Assembly: GCF_030867095.1 (NCBI RefSeq)
Contig: NC_081824.1
Location: 148,085,433 to 148,149,432, forward strand
Direction: 5' to 3'
Source: Alligator mississippiensis
Taxonomy: Eukaryota > Chordata > Crocodylia > Alligatoridae
DNA length: 64,000 bases
Below are positions 18,531 to 33,500 of the stretch, in pieces. The notes below the pieces were generated by a model, which saw only the letters and a program-made list of their open reading frames with translations, ran no database searches and was not told where the DNA came from. Position 1 is the stretch's first letter; every line of letters starts with the position of its first letter. The position numbers and the translations under genes are program-made.

Positions 18531-21500
18531 GGTATCGGGATGTACGTGGGGGTGTGCATGTGTGTGTGGGTGCTTGTATGTATGTATGTATGTAAACACG
18601 CGCACGCACACACTTCGGGGCCCCCTCCCCACCCAGCGTACCTGCACACGCCCCTCCCCCTGCCTCCCAGACTTCAGAGACCGGGGTGCGGGGTGGGTGG
18701 TGGGTATTGAGGTGTGGGGGTGGCAGAGGCATTGGAAGGAGGGTTGGGGGCACTGGGTGATGGCAGAGGTGCTGGGGGTTTGAGGGGAGTGGGGTGGGGA
18801 GAAGGGGAGGCCGGGGGCAGGCAGTCTGCAGGGTGGGTACTGGGGCATGGCAGTGGCAAAGGCATTGGAGGGCACTACTGTGGGGGAGGGATAAGGGCAC
18901 ACTAGCTGCAGAGGGAGGGTTGGGGGCACTGGATGATGGCAGGGGCCCTGTGGGGCTTGTGGGGGCTGGACACACTGGCTGTGGGGAGGGGAGTGGGGAT
19001 GCTGGGGTTGTGGCAGGAGCATTGGGGCACTGTGCAGCTTCCCTTCCCTGCCAGACTGTGCCCGACTGGAGTTAAAGGATAAGCTAACCAGTTATCACTA
19101 CACTTACCTGCTAAAGGATTAGCTGTTTAACCTTTCACATTCCTGCTCGGAGGCAAGTGGGGCTGAAACTCAGGGGCACTGGGGGAGCATTGGGGAGCTG
19201 GAGGGGCAGGAGGGTATTGGGGGAGCAGCCTGCAGGGTGGGTATTGGGGTCCCAGGGGGCTGGCTGGGGGATGGTGACACTGGCCTTGGGGAGAGGGATG
19301 GGGATGCTGGGCTGTGGCAGAGGGGTTGGGGTTTATGGGGGAGAGGGCAGGGTATGGGGGCACTGCAGGTGGGGAGAGGGGGTGGTGGAGATGCTGGTAG
19401 GGTGGCAGGACACTGGGGGGCTCATGGGCTGGGGTGGGCTCCCTCCCTGCCAGAGGCTGAGGAGAGAGGGGGACGCTGGATTGTGGTAGGGGTGCTGAGG
19501 GCTCATGGGGAGAGGGCTGGGGATGGAGGGTACTGGGCACAGGGGAGAGAAAGGGGCCCTGAGTGGGCTTGTGATGGGAGTGGGGACACTGGGAGTGTGG
19601 AAGGGACAGCGGGTGTTTTGTGCGTGGAGGGGTGAGCCAGGTGGGAGCACTGGCTACCCAGGTATGAGGGAACCAGGTGGGAGCACTGGTAAGGGGTCGT
19701 TGGTGCCTCAGGCTGGGGGTATGAAGAAGGGGCTGGAGCAGTCCGTAAGGCAATGTCTATGGTGCTGGGGTACAGCAGGTGCTGCCCTTCTGCTCCCCAG
19801 CATTGTACCCACTGCACAGGGTCCCTGGGAAGCAGCTGCCAGCCGTGTTTCCCTCAGCAGGCACTAACAGAAGGGTTGCTTGGCCCTGCTGCTGTCAGTT
19901 TTCTGTCACAGTTGTGACAGTCACCAACGCCTCAGGCAGTTGTCAAGGTGTGAATGTTGTGCTGTACTGAGCTTGCTTAATGGGACCCCTGATTGCCTGC
20001 TGGCAGCAGCGATGGCAGGAGCCACAGCAGAGTCAGGATATGTGGGTTCTTACCAATATGTGCATGTACATTGCAGTTGGAGGTGTGAGCGCAGCACAGT
20101 GATAAGTGCCTGAACTAAATTCTGTCTGAAGTTGTAGTGGTTTGGGCTTCAGCCTGGCCTCTGCGAGCTGGGGAAGCACCAAGGGCCCTGAGGCCTTGCC
20201 TGTGTTTCCTGCAGCTTCCCCAGATACACCCTTGGTTGTCTAGTAGTGTGTTTGGTAGGGCTGGACAAACAGCAACATGAAGGGCAGCCAGGTGAAAGTG
20301 TGATTACGTTGCCTGTGTTAACTTTGGGTACGAGACTGGTTTGTTTGCCCATGTGGCAGCATCCTTATTACCCATTGGAGCTCCACAAAGTTAGCAGAAG
20401 TGTGCCAGGTTGTGCTACAGTTGCACCTTGGTTTTGCTGCGTAGATATCCCCCGTGATTAAAAATGCCTGAGCCTTACCAACACCGTGGTAACTATTCCT
20501 TTGAGTTTACAAAGGGTGCTGAATGATGGAGCTGAATTTTTCTAATGTAGGTGCAAAGTGGAGAACATTTGAGTGAAATGAGGAAGGTTTTGATTAGGTA
20601 ACAAGGCAAAGGGAAAGCAGGACAGCAATAATTTAACTAGGAAAGCACAGTAAATTATAAAGAACTAATTTTCTATAAAATCCTTTCATAGGTTCTTAGC
20701 TATAAAATGAGGATAATGATACTGGCATTCATTGTAACATACTTCAATAGCTAAAAGATGCGCTAGTTGTTAATTTTTTATTATTTTATTCTGTTTAAAT
20801 ATTGTTATGCATTTGTGTTAATAAAAAAAACTATATATATATCAAGTACAATACAATAAAATCACACTTTGGGGTACAACGTGTGACCACCTACATCATG
20901 TTTCAGTGACGTCCCTCAAAGTCACTTTCCCTTAGGTTTTTACTCAGAAGGAGGACAGCCAGTGTCTTCTGTTTTCTTAATAGTCATACCTCTGCTTTGC
21001 AGTATGATTCTGGTGCTTTTCTTCAATAGACCTCTTGTATTAGATAATTTTAGGGTGGCAACTAAGAGGCACAAAAGCCTTCATATTTGCCATTTAGTGA
21101 AGCAGATAGATTGCTTTCCCATGGTGAATATGTACCGAGTTGCCTCGCTCCATTCTCCCACATTGGGCAAGGTTGCCGATTTCCATGCTCTGGCTATCAC
21201 AATGACAGCTGCTGAGATGAGGCGGATATGTAGAGATCTTTGCTAATCTGTGGTTGGAAAGTTTGAGAAAGTCTGAGATGGAAAATTTTGGGTGAAAGGG
21301 GGGTGTAACTTAATTTTCAAAGTAATCAGTAGGCAAGGACTTTAGTTTCTAAAAGTAGAATCAAGGCAATGTTTATATTGAATTGCATCTTGTCCTTTTT
21401 ATGCTCAATTTAAGGATAGTATAAAATGCATTATTGAAAACATTCCAGGTTTTTTTTAGACACCTTTATAAAAATTCATGCTTGGTCTTTTCCAATGCTA

Positions 21501-24500
21501 GAAGAATGCCAGGAAAAACAAGGGTGTGGAAAGTTAGATGGTTGAAAATACAGGTTTTTTATGTTTTTGACGGTCTTCTCTTTAACACTAAAATGTAGCA
21601 GTACTTATAGAGAAATACAGGTGCCTTGACTGGGGTAGTGGATTATTGAATAGGTTTCTTAGTTAAAGGTTCTGCCAAAAACTATGAGGAACCCTCTTCC
21701 CCCCCTTATTGGGACACATTGTGTGTGTGTGTGTGTAAGACTTCATTTTATACAGTTTTCCAAAAAAAAGGTTTTTTAAAAGCCCCCAGCCATGAAAGCA
21801 CTGTATAACATCAATATCATTCATTATCCTGGCTTAATTTCTTAAGGCTGACTACTGTCAAATTAATACTAGTTCCTAGTTTTTCTAGTCACATGGCAAA
21901 TTAATCTGTTTCTGAATCTGTTTAATTTGAAGTGAATAGAGCCTGTGTTACCCCCGTACTGACATCCAGACATACGATTTGTAAGCACTACCTAATTGCT
22001 TTGATGATAATCATTGCATTTCAAAGAAGGCTCCTCCCTGTAAGGAGAGAGTCAGATTATGCCAATTAAGTACGTGAAGTTTAGGGATGTATGGTTAACT
22101 TGAGTCTCACTTAGAGCTAATGGAAATCCTAAATAAATATTCTTGACTAAGACCACAGCTATTTTTTGAAGGTGGTGGGGAACATTTGCAGACATGGGTA
22201 TGTAGACACTTTAGGTTGAGTTGAGTGGGGTAGAACTCAGGACTAGTGTGGAGGGATTTTTAGCTCGCTCTCTCTGTAGCCTACTTGCTTTGCTTTCAGA
22301 TTTTCAGATGACAACGGCTTTGTGTTCTGAGTGGTCTTGGGGCCAGAAGTCTAGGAAATGTATGCTTTTCCCTCATTATTTGACAAAAAGCAGCTAACAT
22401 TCAAACAATATTGTTCCTCTTCTTTGCATGTATTAACTGACTGTAAACATGGTAATAGAATCACTGAATGTAGTGTATATGATTTGTATAGCATCAACAT
22501 CAACTGATTTCTTTCTTGACTTCCAAACTGAGGTTTATATAAACTCTGTTTCTGAGCGTGAGGTTCCATTCTCTTTTTGCATTCTCCAGTTCCGTTTTAA
22601 TCTTCCAACTGCACTACTTAGTCTTAGAGGCTTTTCCTGGCTCCTCATCATGTAGCTTCCTTGCCTAGCCTCTCTTTCTGGCATCAGAACTAATTCCTGG
22701 AGTTCTGCCCTGGCTCCTTAATTGCTGCTGCTTCTCCTCCTTCTGGACTGTTTCAGTTTTCGTGTTTCAGTTCAGCTTTCCAGACCTGTGAATATCTTGC
22801 TTATTGGGCATCCTACTACTTTGTTGTCTCCTGACCTGACAGTTTGTTTAACTGTATTGCACAGCTCTACTTTGACAGCACAAGACAAAACGCTGTTTCA
22901 CATCTGACACTTCTCCTTCTTTTGGTCTATTTTTCCTGCTTCCCAAATAGGCATAAAAAGAAGGGTTGGTTTTTTTCCATTTAGCAGTTAAAATACTTGA
23001 AGATTACAGTTAGATGGAGAAGGAAAGAACAGTGTGTGCAAAACTTTTCCAGTCACCCTGTGTGCACATGTGTGTGTTGAATATGAAAACATTACTGTTT
23101 TAATAACTGCATGCTGTAATTTTGCCTCTTGTACAGTTTCTAAGATGATGATTTAATGCAATAGCTTCATCTTGTATCAGAGGATTTTAACTTCTTTTTA
23201 ATGGGAAAGCAACATTCTTTAAGCAACTGAAAAAGGAAAACTCACTCTTTATAATTTCTAAATTTAGTTTCCCTTTTAGCTGTAGTCCCTATATTTCATT
23301 TAAATTTCAATAAGGTCTCTCCATTCTCAGTTGTGTCCATAGGGAAATCTCTTTTTATAGGATAGCTAACAGTTTTGTATCCAGCACTTTTTCATTTAAA
23401 ACTTAAGTAAGTGATGTGTTTATTTGAACACAAATAAAATTTCTTGTTTTCATAGTAGCCCTGCAAGAAGATATTGTATAATTTCAAGGGTGAGCAATTC
23501 TTTCGTGCAGTGGTTCCCAATCTGTGGTACGCAGACATCCTGTCAGTGGTACGCATTAACAGATTTATTATAATTACTTTATATGGCAAAAATTTGCTGG
23601 TGGTACTTAAGGCTTTATCTTATTAATTGGTGGTACACAATCTGTCAGAGTTTGGGAACTGCTGCTTGAGTGATTTATGATGATATATTAAAATCTAATA
23701 TAAACATACAGATTTTAATTGCTTATAGATTCATAGATGTTAGGGCCAGAAGGGACCTCAATAAATCATCAAGTCCGATCCCCTGCATAGGCAGGAAAGT
23801 GTGCTGGGTTCAGATGACCCCAGCCAGATGCCTATCCAACCTCCTCTTGAAGACCCCCAGGGTAGGGGAGAGCACCACCTCCCTTGGGAGCCCATTCCAG
23901 ATTTTGGCCACTCTAACTGTGAAGTTCTTCCTGATGTCCAGTCTAAATCTGCTCTCTGCTAGCTTATGGCCATTATTTCTTGTGACCCCCAGGAGCGCCT
24001 TGGTGAGTAGAGCCTCACCAATTCCCTTCTGTGCTCCCATGATGAATTTATAGGCAGCCACAAGGTCGCCTCTCAACCTTCTCTTGCGGAGGCTGAAGAG
24101 GTCCAGGTGCCCCAGTCTCTCCTCGTAGGGCTTGGCTTGCAAGCCCTTAACCATACAAGTGGCCCTTCTCTGGACACTTTCCAGGTTATCCACATCCCTC
24201 TTGAAGTACGGCGCCCAAAACTGCACGCAGTACTCCAACTGCGGTCTGACCAGTGCCTGATAGAGGGGAAGTATCACCTCCGTAGTTCTGTTTGTCATGC
24301 ATCTGCTGATGCATGATAAAGTGCAGTTAGATTTGCTAGAATTCCTAATAAAATATATTCATAATAAAACTTGCTTAAGAATTAAATGATTAGCATATCT
24401 CACTTGCATTGCAAAACTGTTTTCCAATCATGGAAGCCTTCTTTTTTAACCAGGGCTAAGATACTGCAGTAGATCTGTTTTGTTTTTGTTTTTTTCTTTC

Positions 24501-27500
24501 TTTTTTTCTTTTTGTTTTAAATCCTTAAAAGGAGGCATCTTGCTCAAAGAATATAGCTTTCATCCTTCCAGTTCTTTTTTGCTTGCTGTTCCTTTGTCAC
24601 AGAGAAGCCAATGAAACATTTATCTTGTGCACATAGACTGCAGCTGTATATTAGCATTTGCTTTTGAAGAAGTGGTCCCAGTCTGATAAGTGACCAGGAA
24701 ATTAGGGATTTGCTACAATTTGGGGTGCAGCTGGTGTTGCAAGGGTAAAACTATTTAGGGGTGTTATTCTAGGGAACGTTGGAGTAAGTCCAGAAGATGA
24801 GAGACAAAGGAATGGTTTAGTGGTTAAAGCACAAAACTGGAAGTCAAAAAATCTGATTTTCATGTCTTGCTTTGTCAAAAACTTGTTCAACCCTGAACAG
24901 ATCCTTTTAACACTCTGTACTGATGAAGTAGTTTGTCACATATGAAAGCTTATGCCTCTGAACGAGTTAGTGTCTGAAAGGTGCCAGCCTGCCCTGCCTT
25001 CTGTCTGCTCTCTCCAATTAAAAGCAGCAATGGTACACAGATACTGCTCCTTTACAGCATTTTAAGTTAACTTGCTATAGATTTCTATTTTCAAGAGAAA
25101 AGAAAATGAAACTTCAAGTAGAGTTAACAAGCATCCTCATCCCCACCACCGAGACCCTGCTCCAGTAATGCTTCTAAAAAGATGTATTGTTACTGGTTCA
25201 GAGCAGCTACAGTGAGATATTCACTTGCCAGCACAGGAATCCTTTTGTTGGTATATCTTTGCGACTGTCCCATTACTGTGGATTTACTGATAAGTGCTTA
25301 TGTCATATTCTGGTAGAAAGTGGCACAGAAGAAAGATACCACTGTCTTCCATTTTAAAATTCTGATGCCATTTTGTAACCATCTGCCTGAAAGTAATAGT
25401 TTAGTTGCATGGCGCTGGGTTTTGGGGTTGTTTTTTTTTTTTATCCTCTGCCTTTGATATTTTGCAGCTGGCTTAACTGTGGCCAGATTTGTTTGTTTGT
25501 TTTTATTTTTCTGGCATGAACTGAGAATTGCATAAATCCAGAATATGCATCCATCTTTTAAATCGGTTATTTTGCAGGAGTGAACAAAAGGTTTTTTTAC
25601 TTAGCATCTTTCCAGGAGAAAACTTTCTGTTCCAGGTTGAATGCAGAAGCTGACCAAATGCAGATCTTTTCTAATCCATGTTAATGATGAATGATCTTGA
25701 AACTAGTGTTCTGAATCATTTGACTGTTCATTAAACTAGAATCATTTGTGTAATTTGATTTTCTCCCCATCTCCACCCTATTCCATCCCCAGCATAGAAG
25801 CATTTATTGATCACATAGGAAAGAAAAATAGTAGCGTGGATCCTACTGTAGGCATGCACATGCCTCATGTACATGAAGCTGGACATTTTGGAATAGCCAT
25901 GGCCATTGGGATCATGCATGCAACCCATGCCTTCTTGTGTGAAGGCATAAGAAACAGAGAAGCCAGTCTTCCCTCATTCTCTTACCACCTGTGGCAGCAA
26001 GCTGGAACCTAGTAAATGCCTCACCTGTTCATTCTTAGCTTTAGCTAAACCTTATTACAAGCCTTTGGATGTCTACACAAATCCTTTGGTCATCTCTTGC
26101 TGCTGTAAACATATCTACCTGTTCTGATCACATCTTGACCTTGATCTCTAGACCTGCCTGTAGGTCTGGCCCCTGAATACAGTTGTCTCTGCAAGCTCAT
26201 CTGGCATGTCTGCATAATACAATGAAGGGTAAATTAGCCAAGGCTAAGCCCTTCTCTAATATGGCTATGCTTCCTCCAGTGCCTGAGCTAGCTGCAAACA
26301 AGCATTGTGCTGTGTATACATAGCCGTTATCATGACTCAAAACAGCAGGCTGTCTCTTGTGCTTGGCACAATAGGTATATGTACTTTCTGTAAGGGAAAT
26401 CATATCTATGCAGTAGAAGCTCACTGTACCTGTTAAATTTCTGCTAGGCAGATGAAGCTCAAATTCTACCTTTTAAAACAATGCATGGACATCTTGTCAG
26501 ACTCAGAGGAGACGAGCTCTTAAGGTTTTTTTGTTAATGACCAAGCCAGCATTGTCAAGCAGACAGACTATACCTGAGACCATCACAGAAAGCAGCAACA
26601 AGAAAAGAACTGGTACTAACGTTGTCATAAGGTTTGAAGTCAGCATCTACCTCATTAGTATCAAAACAAACACCCATAATGCTGACGCCTGGCACCAGGA
26701 GTGGTCACATTGAGCCTAGAGGCAGAGATTTAATTTGAGTCTGTCCTGTAAAGACAAACATCACAAAGCCGGTGGAGAGAAGTACACCAGGCCTCTTAAG
26801 GCATTAAGGGTTGGGAACAGTAGCCTACAGTACACAAGATTGCCTGTGCTGATCCTGGCACTGTTGTGTTTAACAGCAGTGCCAGATTTGACTGAAGATC
26901 CAGGGATAACCTGGGACTACCAGTGTCAAAGCACCTACTAGTACTGAAAGTATAACCTGCATCAGTGCTGAACTGAAAGAGTTCTGCTTCTCATCCCTAT
27001 CACTGCAGTATAAATTCTTCCCATCTTCAAGGAGAGAATCCATCCAACAGGAAATCGGTCAGATTTTTAGTTAGACCCAAACATTACCAGTACAGGGTTC
27101 TGTTCTTCATCACATTTGCAGCAAAAAGTGTTGTCATGAAATACACAAAAGTAGTGAAAGTGCATTTGAAGGGACAGGAAATCTAGTTATACCCATACCT
27201 GATCCAGTGGTAGGTCCTAACAGGGGACTGCAACAGCTGTGTCACTGCTACAGATGGCAGGGAGTGGTGGCATTTGGCTTTGTCTGTCAGCCAGAAAATG
27301 GATTTCAGTCTGTCTAGTCAATTGTAAACTGCTTGAAGTCAAATGGAGCAAAGACCGCACGTGTATGCCAGGGCTCTTAGGCCATGTGTCAGTATGCTTG
27401 CATGTTACATTGCTTGTCAGACTTCAGCATGATCCCTTACAGCTGTGGTTAACATTCATATACTACCTTGTTCTGCCACAATGTGGATAGAGGTGTTATG

Positions 27501-30500
27501 ATCCTGTTCCAAGTCCTGGGAGAGCTAATTTGGTGCCCAGGACCATTGCACATATAGAAAAGTGTTCCATACTGTCCCTACCTGACTGTGATGCTTACTA
27601 CAGAAGCTTCAGGGGTATCCAGCTGAACTAGCTGTAAAAGAAAGGGGCATGGTCCCCTAACAATCAGAAACTGCTCTGAACTTGGGCCATGGGACTGACC
27701 TGCATAACACTTCTTCCATTTAGCAAAACTCCACTACCTGAATCTCAAAGGACAACATAGCAGTAATAAATTACAGAAACAAGCAAGAGGTGTACCAATC
27801 ATCCCTTCTCTCTTCTAGGAAACCACCAGGCTATCCAGATAGTGTCATCAACATATCACCTCTATGTTTCTGAGTCTGTTGGAGTGTGGTAATTATTGTG
27901 CTCCAGCAGTCTCCTGTGTCTCATGTGTTGGCATCCCTGCGTTTCAAAACGACAGCGGGAGCACTTGAACTAAAGCTCATCAAACGAGCTTTAGTTCAAG
28001 TGCCCCTGCTGCCATTTTGAAGCGTGGGGACACTGATACACGAGACACTGTGGTTCTTTAATTAAAGCTGCTCTTGAAACTGCTCTGACTAAAGTGCTGT
28101 CCTTCCCCGCCCCCCTCCCCCCCTCCACATATATGTACAAGTGACCAACCGTGAATGCTGGAGTCTGACAGAACAGGATGTGCAGGACAGTGGGATGTTC
28201 TCAAGGTAGATGTATTCACCACAGAGTAGGGGTAGGCAACCTTTTTTGGCTGTGGGTCAGAATGACACCCCCCACCCCCAGTCAGCGATGGGTGGGTGCT
28301 AGGACCCTTCTGCCACCACTGCTAGACTCCATGAAGTGGCAAGGGAACAGTGGCAGTGTGCTACCACCTGCATCTGCAAGCCAGATCCTGCCCATAGGCC
28401 CTAGATTGCCACCCCCTGCCACATAAAATGGTGCTAGATGCACAAACTACTCTTCCAGAAAGAGTCTGACTGGGATTATTGCAGGATATCTCCAGAGGTC
28501 TTGGTTTCTCTACTTTTCCACTAATTCTCCTGGATTGTGCTGGAAATCAGAAGGGACAAGGCTATGGTCATTCTAATAGTTTAAACTGTCTTGGCCTAAC
28601 AGAGACTGGCAGCCTTGCTCTAGATGCCAAACATCTCAAACAAGTTCAGATCTTGCTGCTGTATAGGCACTTGCTACTTCTGATGGCAGGGATATTGCCT
28701 GGCAGAGACTGCTCCCTTCAGGTTCAAGACATTCAGATACAAAGCATTCCTTAAAGTGGAAAAGGTTTTCCACAGGGTTAATCCAAAACAGATTGGAGAC
28801 ACCGCTTGACCTGTGCTACTGATATAACTTGTAAATTTATAGGAATAAAACTTTTGTAGTGTTATGTTAAGTAGATAAGCAGAATTCCCTAGTGATGCCA
28901 AAGAGGCCTAGCTTAACTGTGACGTTTTGGTGTGAACATTGCTCCATAGGGGCTTTTTCCTCTTGTATTTAATCATGTGAATGATGTGTATCTTGTATTT
29001 TTGTTTCCTTTTTCAAGACTGAGAGATGGCTATGAGCAATAATGAATTATGGGCATTTCTAGTATCCTTTTGAGATATTCACATGTGAATGAGCTAATTT
29101 TATTCAATTAAATGATATAAACAAGGTAGCTATGAAGAGGAAGGTGTGAAGTTATGTTCTGAGTTAGTTCCATTCAGACTAATACTGCTCCAGCATTGCA
29201 GTTAGCCAATAGCTAACTAGTAGATCAGTAGCATATACTCTGTCATTGATTATGGTTTTTATGGTCCTAATTAACATACAAAATGAGCTGTACTGGATTG
29301 GTCTAGACATCAAAGTCAACACCTCAATATCAGATCAACCAATGTCTTAGATTACATGCTTTTTATGAAACTGGGATGGCTGTGTGGGTCTCTTAAAGTC
29401 TCCCTAGCAGCAGCACTGGTACATCACAATCTAGTGCAGTTCAACTTTATCTCATAACGAACAGTCCTTTGTAGCCACTCTGCCTTGGGAAACTGTTCCA
29501 TTTTGGGACCTCAGTGTGTTTCTCCTAAAACTTATAAATCTTCCCTTTGGACTGTTTATAGGAATGCTGCCTACACTACCTTATCTTTAAGATAATCTTC
29601 CCGGTGGTCATCCCGTGGGCTTGAAACTACAGTCTCACTTGGTTTAGCTGCTTACAGCCTTTCATAGAGGCACAGTGGCATTGAGACAACACTCTGAATT
29701 TAGTTGTATAGTGGTCTAAGACTTGCACCTTGCCAGTTATCTTCCTGAAGCAGGAAAGAAACCTCATACCCTGGATGAATCCAGATCTTTACTGTATTAC
29801 CTTGATAGGACCAAGTCCTGGCTGTCTGCCTGCCTCTCTGGTGATCATTTCTATGCAATTCAAGGGCCAAGTCATCTTGTTGAAGAGAATTTCCAAGTGG
29901 GTCACGTAACACATTTCCTCTTGCTATCTGTTAACAAGTGTGTTCCTTTGAATGCTGATGCAGCCTGTGCTCTGGTACAGCATGCATATATTGCCTTTTG
30001 CAGGGACGTTGAGATTTCACATCTGCAAGGCAGCAGTGTGGAGTAACCTACTGACATTTCATGAAATATGTCGTTGGCATGCTGACTGAGGCAGATGCCA
30101 AGCTGCAGAGAGCAGTACTTAATCATTGTTTCTCTTAATAGAGCTGGAAGGCCCAAAAGTTGAGGAATGTGCTTCTTGCCTGTGGGACCCTGCTGACACA
30201 TTACAAAAAAAGAAAGAACAATTGCTTACCATATTGCAACTGGTTGGTTTTTTGGGGGGGTTTTTTAGGCTGTGGTGTCAATGTGGATCCCATCACCTGT
30301 TCTCATTTCTTTTCAATCTGTAGTAACTTGGCTTCAGATTGAGAGGAAACTGAGGGACAGTTATGGCCGCTGTCCTTTATGCCCTCGCATTGGGGATATA
30401 AGGAGGCATGTGGCCCTAACACACTACACCCCATTCATGTTTCTCATTTGTTGTCTCAAGTAGTTAGTTATACATTTAGGGGCCTCCTCCTGGCCTTTGA

Positions 30501-33500
30501 GGTGGGCCTTCATTGTATAACATATAGGTCTAACACATACTATTGGTTGAGTTTGTGGTCCTAAGTTCATAAGGCTTTGCTGTACCTTCAGTGAGGTCCA
30601 TGCTGGAAGAATAGATTCAGTTCTGAAATTGTAGAGCTGAGGGTTTAGCAGTTGGCTTACATTTTAAGAGAGGAGTGCCTGAATCGTGACTTCCGGTCAA
30701 AAAAATTGGCTGGGGCTGCGGGTGGGGAGTGAGGGGCACCAGCAGGACTGGGAGGCTGTGGCTGGGGAGCGAGGGGCCTGGACCTATGCCCTGGCAAGTG
30801 AAGGGAGCTGTGATTTTTTTCATGATAAAAAACCTAAAATCAAATACCAAAATGTATAGGTGCTCAGAATTTATTTTATAGTGATTGAGGCACTGGTAGG
30901 CTTCCAGATTGCTTTAAAATTGTAAATATATCAATAAAAAAAATGTGTTCAATTGATATCTAAGTGTGTGTGGTGACATTTCATTTTAATTACAGATTTG
31001 GAGTTTTTTAATCGGAGAATTTGTGATATTTAAACAGAGAAAACCAGGATCGATCCCTGGTGATCTCTGCTATTTGTATTGAATAAATATCAGTGCTGTA
31101 GATCCAGCATGGCTCTGTAAAAGGAAAATAGATGTCATTTCATGCACAACACCACAATTTATTAACCAGTTTTCAAAAGAAAAATATATATTACTGATAT
31201 TGACACGTGAGCCAGAAAGAACCCAGATTGAGTCTGCAGGACTGACTGGGGTGAGGGGGATGTATTTTTTTTTTTGCAACGTTGAAATGGCGTTCCTGAA
31301 GCAGTGGAACCTTGCAATGCAGTTGTGGTGGTGTCATTTTTCACAATGTAATTGCCTTTTAACAATTCCTTAAGGTACACAGTATATTTATTTTAGTTTG
31401 GTCATTATGTGTATGAATTTAATGTGTGTGAAGTTGGTATCTCGCAAAGAAAATACTTGGTGACAGTCAGAAATAGGGTATATTTTTCAGCATGGTACCA
31501 AATGTTTCTAGAGGCCCAGACCTGGCTAAGGTTTAATTTTACAAGGCCGTGTACAAAAGCAAAATAAATGATAGTCCCAGCCCCTGATAATTTATGTTCT
31601 CAAAAAGCACTTTTGAGTCTGTCAGTGGCAGCAATTGCTTGTGAAACTGTTTGGTCTTCATTTCATTCAAAGTCTTCCCCTGCTGACCCACCCCTCCCAT
31701 ATTGTGGCTGTTTATATTATATTTTTGGATGTGGAAAGGTCAGTAAAATCATACAGCTTTACCTCTACAGTTGTCTTATATAATATGCCTGCATTTTATT
31801 TTTATTTTTTCTTTCCTTTCATTTCAGGACATAACTTGGCAAGATGAACATTCAGCCCCTTTCTCCTGGGAGACCAAGGTGAGTTTGCTGTATTTTTATT
31901 TTAGTATCAGGGCTGCTTGAAACTGATCCTGTTCTCATTGACATCATTGACCTTATTCTCATTTGACAATTGATATGCTTGAAGGCCCCCTTACCCTGTG
32001 ACAGCCATGTAAGGTGGCCTTAGCAGATAGGAGAATCAGTCTTAGTTTGTTTCTACTGACTTACATGGAAGCAGGATAAGATGCCTAATGAGCTAACATT
32101 TTTATTCCAAATATGCATGTAAAATGATAAATGAAAGTTTTGCATTGAAGAATATTTTGCATTTGAAAGCTTGTCAAACCCTATCCTAACTGCAGTTAGT
32201 CCAAGAAAAGATATCACCCGAAGAAATCCTTGCCTCTTGCACAATTCCTGAACTATCGTGGCTCCAACACGTCTCTAACACTACCACGTGAAATCGTTAT
32301 AATACAACTAAAATTTTCCTGTGTAGAATATTTCTGATTGAGCACCTGTAGAGAGAATTACATTTCCATGCTTACCAAAGAAAGAAAACTCTAGGATTAA
32401 ATTTTGCAGTAATTACTGCACAGGTACAGTGAAATATTGCATTGAAAGTTTGGTATGAGAGATTTGAGTGGTTTGGGGTGAGGGAAGAAACGTGCTGATG
32501 CCTGGTAGCTCCACTGAATTCTGTAGAGCTGATTTTTTAGGCTTTATTGTGTTTCCTTAGTGAGGCAAAACACCTGTTGAATCGGTTCCTTCTGTGTAAA
32601 GCCCATGCTGTTTCTCTTTTTTAAAAGGGTCAGTCCATAGATAAATATATTACATTTGACTGAATTTGCCCTTTTTATTGCAAATGTTAAAAATGTTGAC
32701 AAAAATAACGTTGAGGTTTCTGTAAGGTAAGTCAGTGGCTGTCTCTTCCCTAAAACACCTCTTGAACTGGATGCAGACTTAATTTGCCTGAATGTAGCAG
32801 CACATTTATGTGGTTGTGCAACTGCTTGTGTTAGAGCCAGCGTGCTCAAAGTTAGTTTAATGTATGTACTTTACAGTATGTTTGGCAGGGGAATGAGGGA
32901 AGCAGGCTGTGAGGTCATGCATTAATGGTGGGGAAAGGCAGGGTGCAGGCCATGAAGGACCCTCAGGGAAGGGTCCAGGGATAGGTGAGCTGTGGGACTG
33001 TGTGTGGAGGTGGGGAGTGCGGTGAAGAAGCATGAAGTTGCCTAGGGTCACTCAAGGTCTAGGATGCCAACTGTGGATGGGAGGCATAGGGTGGATGGGG
33101 GTGGGGGGAGGCAGGAAGGTATTGGACTGTTAGTATGCAGGGTGCTCAATTATAGGGATACTTAAGAATGGAATCTGGAGCAGTTGCATGAGTAAGACTA
33201 TGGGACAGGCATGATGTGGCTTTGTGGGCACTGGGCTAGGGGAAATGAGGAGTATCAGTGCTTGCTTATGGCACAACCCTGGGTAAGTTGAGCGGGGGCC
33301 CCAGGCAATGTTCCTTGGAGGGTGGGGGTTTGGGAAATGTAGTCTGTCCCTGAGCACAGCACATTGCAGGAAGGGGAATATCCTTCACCACTCTTTCCCT
33401 TGTGGTTGCCTTTTTGGACCAGCCTGACTCAGTACAGCCTCTGCATAAGGTGCTGCTTTTACAGTAATCCAGGCCCAATTGTCTAGAATTTGGACAGCCC

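Larger units (their letters stand above)
19781..31827 (+). other. C1orf198 intron 1, remaining part
   Basis: This holds the hAT, CR1, MITE and DIRS-like elements listed separately. In 19781-23500 and 30620-31827 I see only AT-rich intron DNA with short A, T or TG tracts (for example TG at 21720-21736). 26020-27860 is moderately structured and may be part of the decayed retroelement, but I cannot support a gene in it. Confidence 0.5.

Noticed and set aside
17960..19022. Long ORFs antisense or out of frame to C1orf198 exon 1 (211, 287 and 227 codons)
   Set aside because: Shadows of the GC-rich exon 1 and the G-rich intron tract; only frame 18165 has family similarity.
19127..19867. Pro/Ser-rich or Gly-rich ORFs in intron 1
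   Set aside because: They arise from the G-rich minisatellite; no conserved motif.
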